A program made the position numbers and the translations under genes. Of a stretch of DNA of 64,000 bases, positions 31,873-43,300 are shown in pieces. The notes beneath the pieces are model-generated. The model had not been told where the DNA came from and ran no database searches. It saw only the letters and a program-made list of their open reading frames with translations. How positions within the stretch are numbered: position 1 is the first letter of the stretch; every line of letters begins with the position of its first letter. This DNA comes from Alistipes provencensis (GTDB taxonomy: Bacteria; Bacteroidota; Bacteroidia; Bacteroidales; Rikenellaceae), in contig NZ_LT559262.1 in NCBI RefSeq assembly GCF_900083545.1, positions 558,001 through 622,000 on the forward strand, written 5' to 3'.

Positions 31873-34800
31873 ATGAAAAAGTTCTACCTTTTCAAGGACT
31901 CCGGCGGGTCCCTGCCTGCCTTGTGTTCCTTACTCCTGGCCGTATTGCTCATTTCGCCGATACAGACCGAAACGGCCTACGGACAGCAATCGGGTTCACG
32001 CAACATCACTGTCCGAGGGACCGTGAGCGACGAAAACGGAACGCCGATGATCGGCGTAGCCATCGTTGTCAAAGGTCCGGGCAGGGGCACAACAACGGGA
32101 GCGGACGGAAAATACTCGATCTCCGCCTCAGCCGATGCGACGCTTCTCTACACTTTCATCGGCTACGAGCCTTTCGAAGCGACCGTCGGGAACCAGACGA
32201 CGATCAATGTCCGAATGAAACCTTCGGCCCTGAAAATCGATGATGTCGTGGTGACCGGTTACGGCAATATCCGCCGGAGCGACGTCACGGGATCCGTGGC
32301 ATCGGTCAGCGGAGCTACACTCGCCAAAATTCCCTCCACATCGGTCAGTTCAGCGCTTGCCGGCAAAATGCCGGGCGTTCAGGTAACCACGGCCGACGGC
32401 TCGCTGGATGCCGAGATCTCCATCCGCGTCCGCGGCGGCGGTTCCATCACACAAGACAACTCGCCGTTGTTCATCGTGGACGGGTTCCCGGTCGACGACA
32501 TCAGTACAATTCCACCGTCGGACATCGAATCGATCGACGTGCTGAAAGAAGCGTCCATGACGGCAATCTACGGGGCACAAGGCGCCAACGGCGTACTGAT
32601 CATCACGACCAAGCGAGCCCGCACCGGCCGGACGACGGTTTCCCTGAACTCATACATCCAGATACATACGCTGGCCAAGAAACTCGACCTGATGAACCCC
32701 TACGAATTCGCCATGATGGAGTACGAATACAATCTAATCCGCAACGGCAATACCTCCACGTTCGAATCCTATTACGGCAAATTCGACGACTTGGACATCT
32801 ACAAAAGTGTCAAAGGTGACGATTGGCAGGATGACATTCTGGGCGGTAATCCCATCTCCCAATACTACAACCTGACCATCGGGGGTGGCAACGAGAAGAC
32901 CCGGTTCAACATCACCTACACCCACAACAACGACAAAGGCCAGTTGGTCGGTACGGGACTCATGCGCAACAACATCAACCTGAAACTCGACCACAATCTT
33001 CGTCCTAACCTCGTCCTGAGCACAAACTCGACCTTCACCCACCGCCGTATCGACGGAGCCGGCACGGCCCCGGGAGGAACGGTGATGAAAGCGCTCCGCT
33101 ACCGTCCGGTACAAGGTCTCCGCGCCGGCGGCTCCGAAATTTATGATGAAGATGAAGAACTCGACGAAAACGGACTTCCGATCAGCTCGGTCTACAAACC
33201 GTCCGAGGATGCAGTTCAGAACTACCAACAACGCAAACTCTACCAGGTCAGCACCAAAGGTTCGATCTCGTGGGACATCATCAAAAACCTGACGTTCCGC
33301 TCGGAATACGGGTTCAACCTCGACGTCACGGGGGACGACCGCTTCTACGGCACACTCTCCAACATGGCACGCGGTGCGGGTATGAACAACCTGCCCTCCG
33401 CCCAGCGCACCAACGGCCAAAAATACAGCTACCGCTTCGCCAACACACTCTCCTACCGGACTCGTCTGGCCGGCAGCCACAACCTGAACATTCTGCTGGG
33501 ACAGGAGATCAACCACTCCCAAAGCGAAAGTACCTTCGCCAGTGCCCGCTATTTCCCGGCCACAATCACCGCCGAATCTGCCTTGAACAACTTCAGCCGC
33601 GGCACGCCCTACATCACGTCAAGCGAAAAGGGGACTCCGGTCAGAATGGCCTCATTCTTTGGACGCATTCTCTACAATTACCGGAACCGGTATTACGCCA
33701 CCTTCACCATGCGTGCCGACGGCTCCACCAAATTCGCCCCCGGCAAACAATGGGGTTATTTCCCGGGCGGCTCGGTAGCATGGAAGATTTCCGAAGAGCG
33801 ATTCCTAAAAAACGCAAAAGCCGTTTCCGAATTGAAACTGCGTCTCAGCTACGGTCTGGCCGGAAACAACCGCATCTCTGACGACCTTTGGCGCCAGACG
33901 TACAGCATCACGACCGACGGAGCGCCGGGCTTCAACAACCAGGATTACAGCTACTATCAGTTCTCCAACACACAGTATCTTTTCGATCCCTCGCTGAAAT
34001 GGGAAACGACCGTCACACGCAATGCAGGCGTCGACTTCGGGTTTTTCGACAACCGGCTGACGGGTACGGTCGACGTGTACTGGAATACGACCAAAGACCT
34101 GCTGGTACCGTCCGACATTCCCAATTCGTCGGGCTATCTCAAACAACTAACCAACATGGGACAGACCTCTAACCGGGGTATCGAGATCCAACTCAACGGA
34201 AGCATCCTCCGCAAGAAAGATCTTACGCTGGATGTCAACTTCAACATCGGCTTCAACAAGAACCGGATCGACAAACTCGCTTCGGGTGAAAACGAATGGC
34301 GGATCAAGAGCGGCAGCAGCGAATGGTTCACCAGCTACGACTACAAGATGGAGGTCGGCCGCCAGATGGGACTGATCTACGGATTCGTCAACGACGGATT
34401 CTACAAGATCTCGGATTTTCATGACTATGAAGCCCACAACGCATGGGTTCTCAATGACAAGACGGTCAACTGCGGCAATATCAGCAACTGGCCCTTGCAA
34501 CCGGGCTCCATCAAGTTCAGGAAAATATCTCCCGTAGATGAGAGTGCAGCCAATCCTTACCTGCTGACCGAGGACGATATCACCGAGATCGGGAACACCA
34601 ATCCGAAGTTCTCGGGCGGGTTCGGTCTGACGATGACCTACAAGGGTATAGACCTGACGGCATTCTTTAACTTCATGTACGGGTTCGATGTTTACAACAT
34701 CAACAAGATGTACCTGAACTCAATGTGGCGTCACAACTATTACAATCTCTCTTCCGAGATGAATGGACGCTTTACCTACATGGACCAGGCGGGCAATGAC

Positions 34801-35145
34801 CTGCGCACCAATCCCACGGCCCTGGCCGAGCGAAACAAAAACGCAAAGACCTACTCCCCGCTTTCGGTCACCTCCGGTGTACCGATGAGTGACCTGATCG
34901 AGGATGGTTCGTTCCTTCGCCTAAACACCCTGACACTAGGGTACACCCTGCCGCAGCGTATCACACGCAAATTCGGCGTCGAAGGACTGCGCGTCTATGT
35001 TTCGGGATACAATCTCTGGACATGGACGGGTTACTCGGGTTTCGATCCGGAAGTGAACATCCAGAAAGGACTGACCCCCGGTATGGATTACAATGTCTAC
35101 CCCCGCAGCCGTACTTTCACGGCCGGCATCGAGCTCAAATTCTAA
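31873..35145 (+). CDS. SusC-family TonB-dependent outer membrane transporter
   Basis: 1090 residues: signal peptide region, carboxypeptidase-regulatory-like domain (VRGTVSDENGTPMIGVAIVV ... GYEPFEATV), plug with the SusC signature around KIDDVVVTGYGNIRRSDVTG and SIDVLKEASMTAIYGAQGAN, then a 22-strand barrel ending RSRTFTAGIELKF. It imports oligosaccharides captured by the SusD partner, energised by TonB. No STN domain, so it is not of the sigma/anti-sigma signalling type; control presumably lies with the AraC regulator upstream. Confidence 0.96.
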   Translation: MKKFYLFKDSGGSLPALCSLLLAVLLISPIQTETAYGQQSGSRNITVRGTVSDENGTPMIGVAIVVKGPGRGTTTGADGKYSISASADATLLYTFIGYEPFEATVGNQTTINVRMKPSALKIDDVVVTGYGNIRRSDVTGSVASVSGATLAKIPSTSVSSALAGKMPGVQVTTADGSLDAEISIRVRGGGSITQDNSPLFIVDGFPVDDISTIPPSDIESIDVLKEASMTAIYGAQGANGVLIITTKRARTGRTTVSLNSYIQIHTLAKKLDLMNPYEFAMMEYEYNLIRNGNTSTFESYYGKFDDLDIYKSVKGDDWQDDILGGNPISQYYNLTIGGGNEKTRFNITYTHNNDKGQLVGTGLMRNNINLKLDHNLRPNLVLSTNSTFTHRRIDGAGTAPGGTVMKALRYRPVQGLRAGGSEIYDEDEELDENGLPISSVYKPSEDAVQNYQQRKLYQVSTKGSISWDIIKNLTFRSEYGFNLDVTGDDRFYGTLSNMARGAGMNNLPSAQRTNGQKYSYRFANTLSYRTRLAGSHNLNILLGQEINHSQSESTFASARYFPATITAESALNNFSRGTPYITSSEKGTPVRMASFFGRILYNYRNRYYATFTMRADGSTKFAPGKQWGYFPGGSVAWKISEERFLKNAKAVSELKLRLSYGLAGNNRISDDLWRQTYSITTDGAPGFNNQDYSYYQFSNTQYLFDPSLKWETTVTRNAGVDFGFFDNRLTGTVDVYWNTTKDLLVPSDIPNSSGYLKQLTNMGQTSNRGIEIQLNGSILRKKDLTLDVNFNIGFNKNRIDKLASGENEWRIKSGSSEWFTSYDYKMEVGRQMGLIYGFVNDGFYKISDFHDYEAHNAWVLNDKTVNCGNISNWPLQPGSIKFRKISPVDESAANPYLLTEDDITEIGNTNPKFSGGFGLTMTYKGIDLTAFFNFMYGFDVYNINKMYLNSMWRHNYYNLSSEMNGRFTYMDQAGNDLRTNPTALAERNKNAKTYSPLSVTSGVPMSDLIEDGSFLRLNTLTLGYTLPQRITRKFGVEGLRVYVSGYNLWTWTGYSGFDPEVNIQKGLTPGMDYNVYPRSRTFTAGIELKF

Positions 35146-35158
35146 AACGGAGATCATT

Positions 35159-37075
35159 ATGAAAAAAACTATATATAGCACCGCGCTTCTTGCCTTGGCC
35201 TTCCTGACCTCATGCAGCAAATTCCTTGACGTGGATTCTCCCTCCAAGTTCACCGCCAAATACGTCTTCGGCGACGAAACGGAGATGTTCAATGCAGTGA
35301 TCGGCATTTACGCACCGATGGTCGGCCCGTACCTCTACGTCGGGCAGATGACGCAAAGCCTGAACCCCAACACAGACGTCGAGTTCGCAGCCGTCACCAA
35401 CCCTTCGACACTCAACCAGGCAAATTACAACGCCACACCCACCACACCGGCCTTCAACAATATCTGGTCGGCCCTCTACGACGGCATCAACCGGGCCAAC
35501 GATGTCATCGAAGGCATCGAGGCCAGCAGCCTGTACGCTCAGGCCGACAAGACCAAACCTTCGAATGTCATGCATTACTGGGCCGAAGCCCATGTTCTAA
35601 GGGCCATATACTACCTCGATTTGGTGCGTAATTGGGGTGACGTTCCTTATCGGCGAATCTCAGCCGGCGACAAGGAAGCGCTGTTCATCGGCGCTACCGA
35701 CCGCGACATCATCCTCTCGGACATGATTGAAGACCTGAAAAAGGCCGAACCGTTGCTTCGCTACGCCTCGCAGTCAACACTCGGATGCGAAGGGGTCTCA
35801 CGCGAATTCTGCCAAGGACTCATCGCTCGTATCGCCCTAACCCGAGGAGGATACAGTCTGCGCCCCGACTATGCCAATTCCTCTGCCCGAGGCTCTATGA
35901 AACGCAGCGACGACTGGAAGGATTACTATGAGATCGCCGAAGAGTATGCCGGAAAAGTCATCACCGAAGGCCGGCACATCCTCGGGCGAAGCTTCATCGG
36001 TCTTTGGAAGGACGAATGCAACTGGATCGTCCCAACCGGTGACGACAACATCTTCGACGTTCCAGCCAAAGTCGGCGGCGCCGGCGAATACGGCTATTAC
36101 TGCGGCACTACCATCGTCAGTATCAAGGATGCCGATGGCGCCAACACCACCAGCCATCCCTACGGCTATACGAGCGGAGCCCTGAAACTCTGTACCTCCT
36201 ACATGATGACCTTCGACAAAAAAGACCTTCGCCGCGACGTCACCTGCACGATGTTCCGCTACGAAGACAACCTCACGCAGACTGCCATGGCCGGAGCCAC
36301 CACAACATGTGGCAAATGGAACCGGTTCTGGATGAACTCCCCGCTGGGCAAAGGTTCAAACAAAGGTTCTGGCATCAACTACCCCTACATGCGTTATGCG
36401 GACATTCTGCTGATGTATGCCGAGGCCGCCAACGAAATTCACAACGGTCCTACACCAGAGGCGAAAGCAGCCTTGAAAGAGGTCCGTCGGCGGGCATTTG
36501 ACACCGCTGACCATTCGGAGAAGGTGGAAGCCTATGTCGAAGCACTGGGCGACCGGGAATCGTTCTTCCGGGCCATCGTCAACGAGCGAGCCTGGGAGTT
36601 CGGAGGCGAACGGCACCGGGCCTACGACCTGGCTCGCTGGAACCTCTACGGCCAAACTATCCGCGACATGTATTTCGACTGGCAAGAGATGGGCTACGAC
36701 GCCCGGGGAATTACTAACAGCGAGATCCCTATCACGGGACGTTTCAGCGACTACCCCGCTCGGGTTTACTGGAAAAAGGTACCCTCTACCGAAGCGCCCA
36801 TCGTCCAGAAACTCGAATGGGCCGGCTATGATACCCGTTTAGCTACGGCCCCGGCCGGGTTCAGCACCTCCAACCTATTCAATACATTCGTCACCGCCAC
36901 AAACGAGGTTTACGGTCCTTCAACAACGATCCAATACTCGTTCAGAGGTTATATCAATCCATCGAACGCCTTGGCCGTCGATCCCCAAAACGATCCGGTT
37001 CGCTATCTGACACCCATCCCGACCAACGCCATCGCCAGCCACCGCGGCATGCTCAAAAACTATTACGGTTATTAA
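35159..37075 (+). CDS. SusD/RagB-family surface glycan-binding lipoprotein
   Basis: ATG 35159 is 13 bases after the SusC stop and opens MKKTIYSTALLALAFLTSCS with lipobox LTSC. The tetratricopeptide-like SusD fold is seen in FNNIWSALYDGINRANDVIE, HYWAEAHVLRAIYYLDLVRN, WGDVPYRRIS, YPYMRYADILLMYAEAANEI and IVNERAWEFGGERHRAYDLA. Forms the lid of the SusC channel and binds the glycan. About 638 residues. Confidence 0.96.
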   Translation: MKKTIYSTALLALAFLTSCSKFLDVDSPSKFTAKYVFGDETEMFNAVIGIYAPMVGPYLYVGQMTQSLNPNTDVEFAAVTNPSTLNQANYNATPTTPAFNNIWSALYDGINRANDVIEGIEASSLYAQADKTKPSNVMHYWAEAHVLRAIYYLDLVRNWGDVPYRRISAGDKEALFIGATDRDIILSDMIEDLKKAEPLLRYASQSTLGCEGVSREFCQGLIARIALTRGGYSLRPDYANSSARGSMKRSDDWKDYYEIAEEYAGKVITEGRHILGRSFIGLWKDECNWIVPTGDDNIFDVPAKVGGAGEYGYYCGTTIVSIKDADGANTTSHPYGYTSGALKLCTSYMMTFDKKDLRRDVTCTMFRYEDNLTQTAMAGATTTCGKWNRFWMNSPLGKGSNKGSGINYPYMRYADILLMYAEAANEIHNGPTPEAKAALKEVRRRAFDTADHSEKVEAYVEALGDRESFFRAIVNERAWEFGGERHRAYDLARWNLYGQTIRDMYFDWQEMGYDARGITNSEIPITGRFSDYPARVYWKKVPSTEAPIVQKLEWAGYDTRLATAPAGFSTSNLFNTFVTATNEVYGPSTTIQYSFRGYINPSNALAVDPQNDPVRYLTPIPTNAIASHRGMLKNYYGY

Positions 37076-37087
37076 TCCGACAAACCA

Positions 37088-38878
37088 ATGAAAAAGACAC
37101 TGATATACGCGGCACTCGCCTGCACTTTTGTTGCAAGCCTGTTCACCGCATGCAGCGACGAGGATGACAAGGGGCTTTCCCGCCTCTTCATGCCGGAGTT
37201 CCTGCCCAATTCCTATGACATTCAGGGAACCTCGATCAAATACATGTGGCGTAAAACTGCCTATACCACCTCTTACGCAATCGAACTAAGCGACCATGCG
37301 GACTTCTCCCAAATCGTTGCTTCCGGAGAGACCCGCGACGCGAACTACACGTTCACCGGACTCTCCTATAAAACGGATTACTGGGCACGCGTAAAAGCAG
37401 TCCCGGCAAACGCCGCGACGGGCGAATCGAAATGGTCGGTCGCCGACAAGGTAACCACTCTGGCACGTGAAATCCCCAACCTGCTCTACGAAGTAGCCGG
37501 CGAAGATATCGAGATGAAGGCCGTCACTGTCCGCTGGAATACGAATATGCTCGAAAAATTCCCCGTCGACCGGCTGATTCTCACCCGTACTGACAACGGA
37601 GGAACGATCCACACCATCGATCTCACGCCGGAACAAAGCCTCGCAGGCAGCATCCGCATCGAAGAACTCGAACGGAACACCTCCTATTCGGTGACGCTTT
37701 ACAACATGCAGGCACCCGAAGGCAACCAGCACTACAACACCCGCATCTTCAAGACTGCCGGGGCCCCCGACGGTGCCGTTTCGGTCGAACAACATGACGA
37801 CCTCTACGCCATGATTTTGGAAGCAATGTCGGACAACACCTCCGACGCCGTCACTTTCTACCTGACAGCTGGGGCCGACTATTATATGATGGATATCGAA
37901 AACATGGAACGGGACCCCGAAACTTCGGCCTTGAAACCGATAGCGGGCAAGGTTTTCGCCAGCCCGAAGATTACCAAAAGCATCACTTTCGTCGCCGAAC
38001 CCGGCGAGCGTCCCACACTCTATATAAAAACCGGCAAATGGGATTTCCCGGCTGCCGAAACTACCATCGACAAGATCGAGATCAACGGCGTGAACATCAA
38101 GGAGTATATCTCCGGCGATTTTCCGGCCAACAAAAGCAGTTACTTTTTCAATATTGCGGCCCGCAGTGCTAACCTTACCATCGGTGAACTCACTATCCGT
38201 AACAGCGACATTGACCTACCGGGCAGTTTATGGCTGGCCAACAATGCCAACAGTGGCGGAGCCATCACCCGCATAGGAAAATTTACCATAGACGGATGTG
38301 TCTGCACCTCATCACCGACCGGTGCGGCCTTCGGTCTGTTCCAGGGTTCCGCGGCAGGGAGCGACATCTTCAACGACGTCACCATCACTAACTCCACCTT
38401 CTACGGCAATCCAGTTCTGCGCGGACTATTCCATCGCCCAACGGCAAACGTAGTCACCGAGAACGGTTCGATCCGGATCGAGAACTGCACTTTCTACTAC
38501 TATGCCTCGCTGTCAACGAGTACCCCGACCAGAGGCAGTGGATTTCCGCTGATCGATCTACAGAGTTTTTCCCGAAACCTGAACGTGACCGTCAGCAGAT
38601 GCCTTTTCGCCAACCAGATCGCGGGCATCGTGCGCCTGCACGCGAGCAACAACGGTGCGTTCGTCCACGAATCAAACTACTACACGACCGATTCGGCCGG
38701 GAACAACGGCAACGGCTCCGTCACCCAAAACCTGAAAGGCCATATCGACAACCTGATGTCCACAGGGCTCTCCTCCACGGAACTGTTCACCGATCCGGAC
38801 AACGGTGATTTCACGATCATGGACAAAAGCTCCACGGTTTACACTCAAAAGATCGGCGATCCTCGCTGGATCAAATAA
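37088..38878 (+). CDS. Surface lipoprotein with fibronectin-like and DUF4957/DUF5123-like beta-helix regions
   Basis: 596 residues; lipobox TACS after MKKTLIYAALACTFVASLFT. Two fibronectin-III-like modules fill residues about 30-220 (YAIELSDHADFSQIVASGET; LTRTDNGGTIHTIDLTPEQS). The C-terminal half has a right-handed beta-helix look (NITIRNSD-like turns: FFNIAARSANLTIGELTIRN, DVTITNSTFYGNPVLRG, GSIRIENCTFYYYASLS) and ends FTIMDKSSTVYTQKIGDPRW, as DUF4957/DUF5123 proteins do. Such proteins follow SusD in pectin loci and are thought to bind polysaccharide at the surface. No catalytic residues assigned. Confidence 0.75.
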   Translation: MKKTLIYAALACTFVASLFTACSDEDDKGLSRLFMPEFLPNSYDIQGTSIKYMWRKTAYTTSYAIELSDHADFSQIVASGETRDANYTFTGLSYKTDYWARVKAVPANAATGESKWSVADKVTTLAREIPNLLYEVAGEDIEMKAVTVRWNTNMLEKFPVDRLILTRTDNGGTIHTIDLTPEQSLAGSIRIEELERNTSYSVTLYNMQAPEGNQHYNTRIFKTAGAPDGAVSVEQHDDLYAMILEAMSDNTSDAVTFYLTAGADYYMMDIENMERDPETSALKPIAGKVFASPKITKSITFVAEPGERPTLYIKTGKWDFPAAETTIDKIEINGVNIKEYISGDFPANKSSYFFNIAARSANLTIGELTIRNSDIDLPGSLWLANNANSGGAITRIGKFTIDGCVCTSSPTGAAFGLFQGSAAGSDIFNDVTITNSTFYGNPVLRGLFHRPTANVVTENGSIRIENCTFYYYASLSTSTPTRGSGFPLIDLQSFSRNLNVTVSRCLFANQIAGIVRLHASNNGAFVHESNYYTTDSAGNNGNGSVTQNLKGHIDNLMSTGLSSTELFTDPDNGDFTIMDKSSTVYTQKIGDPRWIK

Positions 38879-38909
38879 ACAACAAGCGAATAAATTGCAA
38901 TTACGAGAA

Positions 38910-40316
38910 ATGAGACTAGCGATTCTGTTTTTACTGCTTCCGAACCTGTTCCTCGCAGGATGCCGCGGCAATTCCCCGGCATCCGCATGGGAAACGGTCT
39001 ATCCGCAGATCGAAAAACGCATTCACCCCCCAGTTTTCCGCCGGGCCGATTACAACATCCTCGACTTCGGAGCCGTGCCCGACCGGGATACCGTACTCAA
39101 CCACCCGGCGATTAACCGAGCAATCGAACGGTGCAGCACCGAAGGCGGCGGACGGGTGATCATCCCAGCCGGAGTCTGGCACACGGGACCCATTACGTTG
39201 AAAAGCGGTGTCGACCTGCATCTGGACGAACGGGCCGTACTGTTGTTCACCTCTGACCTGCAACACTATCCCCTGGCAGAAACCCGCTGGGAGGGCGTCG
39301 AGTGCTACAATTACCAACCGATGATCTATGCCCGCGGTCAGAAAAACATCGCCATCACGGGCCGCGGCGTGATCGACGGTGGTGCGACTGTCAACGACTG
39401 GTGGAGCATGAACGGCAGTCCTCGCTATGGTTGGAAGGAGGGAATCGTTTCCCAAAAGATCGGGCGTCCCGTGCTCTTCGACTGGAACGAACGCCGCGTT
39501 CCAGTCGAAGAACGGCGGCTGGGCGACGGCTACGGCATGCGGACCACACTGCTCAACTTCTATGAGTGCGAAAACATACTTGTCGAAAATGTCACGCTGT
39601 TGCGTTCTCCTTTCTGGAGTTTCCACCCGCTGCTCTGTCGCAATGTGATCGTGCGCGGCGTCCATTTCGAGAACAACGGCCCAAACGGCGACGGATGCGA
39701 TCCCGAATCCTGTCGGGACATGCTGATCGAAGGGTGCTATTTCGACACGGGTGACGACTGCATCGCCATCAAATCCGGGCGTAACAACGACGGACGGCGG
39801 TGGAATGTTCCCAGCGAGAACATCATCATCCGAAACTGCATCATGCGGGACGGGCACGGCGGCGTAGTGATCGGCAGCGAGATATCAGGAGGATGTCGGA
39901 ATCTCTTCGTGGAAAACTGCGAGATGGACAGTCCTCAGCTCCAACGAGTGATCCGCATCAAGACCAGCAACTGCCGCGGCGGCGTGACCGAAAACGTATA
40001 TATTCGCAATGTCCACGCGGGAACATGCGTCGAGGCCGTCCTCAAAATCAATCTGGTGTACGAACCGGGCGAGCAATGCGCCGCGAAAGCCGACCCTATC
40101 GTAAGAAACATCTTTTTGGAGAACGTCACCTGCGAAAAAAGTCGTTACGGCGTAATGGTCACGGCTCTTGAAAACTCCGCAAACGTATCGGATATCCATC
40201 TGACGGGCTGTCGTTTCAACGGCATCGAACGAGGTAATTTTCTGAGTGGTCAGGCCCGGGACATCAGGTTCTCCGATACATTCATAAACGGTATACAATG
40301 TACAGAACTGCCATGA
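38910..40316 (+). CDS. GH28 polygalacturonase, lipoprotein
   Basis: ATG 38910 gives MRLAILFLLLPNLFLAGCRG (lipobox LAGC). The parallel beta-helix enzyme shows the GH28 catalytic set: GPNGDGCDPESC, FDTGDDCIAIKSGRN, RDGHGGVVIGSEISGG and VIRIKTSNCRGG, with the three Asp residues and the R-I-K motif. Hydrolyses alpha-1,4-galacturonosidic links, probably exo-acting on oligosaccharides. Its stop overlaps the next start (ATGA). Confidence 0.93.
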   Translation: MRLAILFLLLPNLFLAGCRGNSPASAWETVYPQIEKRIHPPVFRRADYNILDFGAVPDRDTVLNHPAINRAIERCSTEGGGRVIIPAGVWHTGPITLKSGVDLHLDERAVLLFTSDLQHYPLAETRWEGVECYNYQPMIYARGQKNIAITGRGVIDGGATVNDWWSMNGSPRYGWKEGIVSQKIGRPVLFDWNERRVPVEERRLGDGYGMRTTLLNFYECENILVENVTLLRSPFWSFHPLLCRNVIVRGVHFENNGPNGDGCDPESCRDMLIEGCYFDTGDDCIAIKSGRNNDGRRWNVPSENIIIRNCIMRDGHGGVVIGSEISGGCRNLFVENCEMDSPQLQRVIRIKTSNCRGGVTENVYIRNVHAGTCVEAVLKINLVYEPGEQCAAKADPIVRNIFLENVTCEKSRYGVMVTALENSANVSDIHLTGCRFNGIERGNFLSGQARDIRFSDTFINGIQCTELP

Positions 40317-43300
40317 AAAAATACATCAGCTCGCTTTCGCTGTACCTCCTCCTCGGAGTGACAGCCCACGCCGGGAACCCACTTCCGGAGAAACGCCCCG
40401 ACGGCCTCCATGTCGGAGACCGGACCATCCCTTGGTCGGAGGCTATGTCCCGTTCGGAAATGACAAGGAGTCCGCAGGCCTGGATGATCGACTTTTCGCG
40501 CACCCCCAAATGGAGTTATACAATGGGATTGGAACTGGGAGCCATTCTGGAAACGGGAGAACGCTACGACATCGACTCCATGAAGGACTATGCCCTCTCC
40601 TACGCAGACACGATCGTCGGCAACACAGGCAGAATCGCCACCTACCGGCTCACCGACTACAACCTCGACCAGATTAATTCGGGAAAGCTGCTCTTCCGGG
40701 CCTATGACCGGACAGGAGCACGAAAATACCGGCAGGCACTCGACACGCTTTGGAAACAGTTGCAGGAGCAGCCCCGAACTGCCGAAGGCGGATTCTGGCA
40801 CAAGAAAATCTACCCACACCAGATGTGGCTTGACGGGATCTACATGGCCTCGCCCTTTCTGGCCGAATACGCCTCCCGCTTCGTTGCTGACCCAGTTCCC
40901 TGCTACGACGACGTCGTCCGGCAACTGTCGCTGGCGGCAGCACACACCTATGATTCCGCCACGGGGCTTTTCCGCCATGCATGGGACGAATCCCGCTTGC
41001 AGGTGTGGGCCGCTTCCACAACGGGACAATCCTCCCACACATGGGGCCGTGCCCTCGGATGGTACTCCATGGCTCTGGTCGACGTATTGGACTTCCTGCC
41101 CCACACCTACCCCGCCCGGGACTCCGTCGTCCGGCTCGTGCAGCGCGTCGCCCGCGGCATCGCCGCTCATCAGGACCCGCATTCCGGATTGTGGTATCAG
41201 GTCATGGAATGTCCGAACCGTCCGGGCAACTATCTGGAAGCGACATGCAGCGCCATGTTCTGCTACTCGCTTTACAAAGCTGTCCGAAAAGGCTACCTAC
41301 CCCACAAATACCTCGAAGTCGCCAATAAGGGGTTCGCAGGCATCGTCGGACAATTGATCCGCGTCGACGCCAACGGCACGATATCGCTTGAAAAGTGTTG
41401 TGCCGTAGCCGGGCTGGGCGGACACGGAGGCCGCGACGGTTCATTCGCCTACTACATCGGAGAAAAGGTGATTGACAACGACCCCAAAGGAGTGGGACCA
41501 TTCATCAAGGCCGCTCTCGAAGCGGAACTTTCCGGCGCCCCTCGGAAAGACAACACCCCGATAGACCGCCGGGCCCTCGTCACTCGCCATGATCCGGTTG
41601 TCACCCGCATCGAACCGCTCAATTCGCTTTCGGTGGGCAACGGACGGTTCGCCTTTACAGCCGACGCCACGGGTCTGCAAACCTTCCCGGAAACCTATGC
41701 TACCGGAGTACCGCTGGGTACCCAGTCGGAATGGGGATGGCACTCATTCCCTAACCCCGAAAAATACACCCACGACGAAACCTTGGCCGACACGACATTA
41801 TTCGAACGCACGGCATCCTACGCCATCCAATCGTTCACCGACCGCCGCAAAAAAGGAGCCGCGGGATGGTTCCGCATCAATCCCCACCGACTGCATCTGG
41901 GAATCGTAGGGCTGGAACTGCTTAATCCCGACGGCACCAAAGCCATTCCGGAACAGCTCACCGACATCCGTCAGCAATTGCACCTTTGGGAGGGCGTATT
42001 GAGCAGCAGCTTCGAATGGAACGGCAAACGCATCTCGGTCGAAACCTGCTGTTCGCCTTCGCAGGACAAAATCGGAGCCAGCGTTTCCACCTCCGGAACG
42101 AAGGGATGTGTCGGCATCAATATCCGTCTTCCCTATCCCACGGGCGGTCATTCGGACGACGCCTGCGACTGGAACAGCCCGGAAAAGCACCTCTCCGAAG
42201 TCATCGAACTCACCCAAGGGCGAGCGTTGCTTCGCCACACACTGGATACGACGACCTATTATGTGGAGGTAATCTGGACCGGAAATGCGTTGTTCCGCGA
42301 AAAGGAGCGCCATTACTTCACACTGACACCGCAAGGCAGCACACGCAGTTTTTCATTCACCTGCTCGTTTCTACCTGCGAAACCGGTCCGTACCGATCCC
42401 GAATCATGGAATACGATATGTAAAGCCTCCGCACACCATTGGGAAGCATTCTGGAAAAGCGGCGCCGCCATCGATTTCTCTGCCTGCACCGATCCCCGGG
42501 CCGCAGAACTGGAACGCCGGGTCGTACTCTCACAATACCTCACGGCCATCCAATGCACCGGACTGTATCCCCCGGCGGAATCGGGGCTTACCTACAACAC
42601 ATGGTTCGGACGCCCGCATTTGGAGATGCATTGGTGGCACGGGGTTCATTTCGTCCTCTGGAATCGCCCAGCCCTACTGGAAAGCACACTCGAATGGTAT
42701 CGGACAACGGCAGCTCCCAAAGCCCGCAGCATCGCCCGAAGACAACACTACGACGGTATCCGGTGGATGAAGATGACGGATCCACAAGCCGGGGAAGCTC
42801 CGTCAGACATCGGGTCGTTCCTGATCTGGCAGCAACCCCACTTCATTTATTTCGCCGAACTGATGTACCGGGCCGCCCCTACGGCCGCCACGTTAGATAA
42901 ATATGCGGAATACGTCGCTGCCACGGCCGAATTCATGTACTCGTTCGCCAGCTACAACAAACTTCACAACCGTTACGAACTGCGCGGCATCATCCCGGCC
43001 CAGGAAACTGCAGCCCTGCGTCCCGCAATTACCTACAATCCTCCGTTCGAACTTGCTTACTGGCATTACGGTTTGGAAGTCGCCCAACGCTGGCGGGAGC
43101 GGTGCGGACACCCCCGGGATGCCCGCTGGGATAAGTTGCTGACCAAACTTTCGCCACTGGCAGCGGTCAACGGCCTCTATGTTGCGGCCGAAAGTCATCC
43201 GGACAGCTTCGAAGACATCCGCAACACATCCGACCACATGGCCGCACTCGGGGCGCTGGGTGTCCTGCCGCAATGCCCCCTAGTCGATCCCGGGACCATG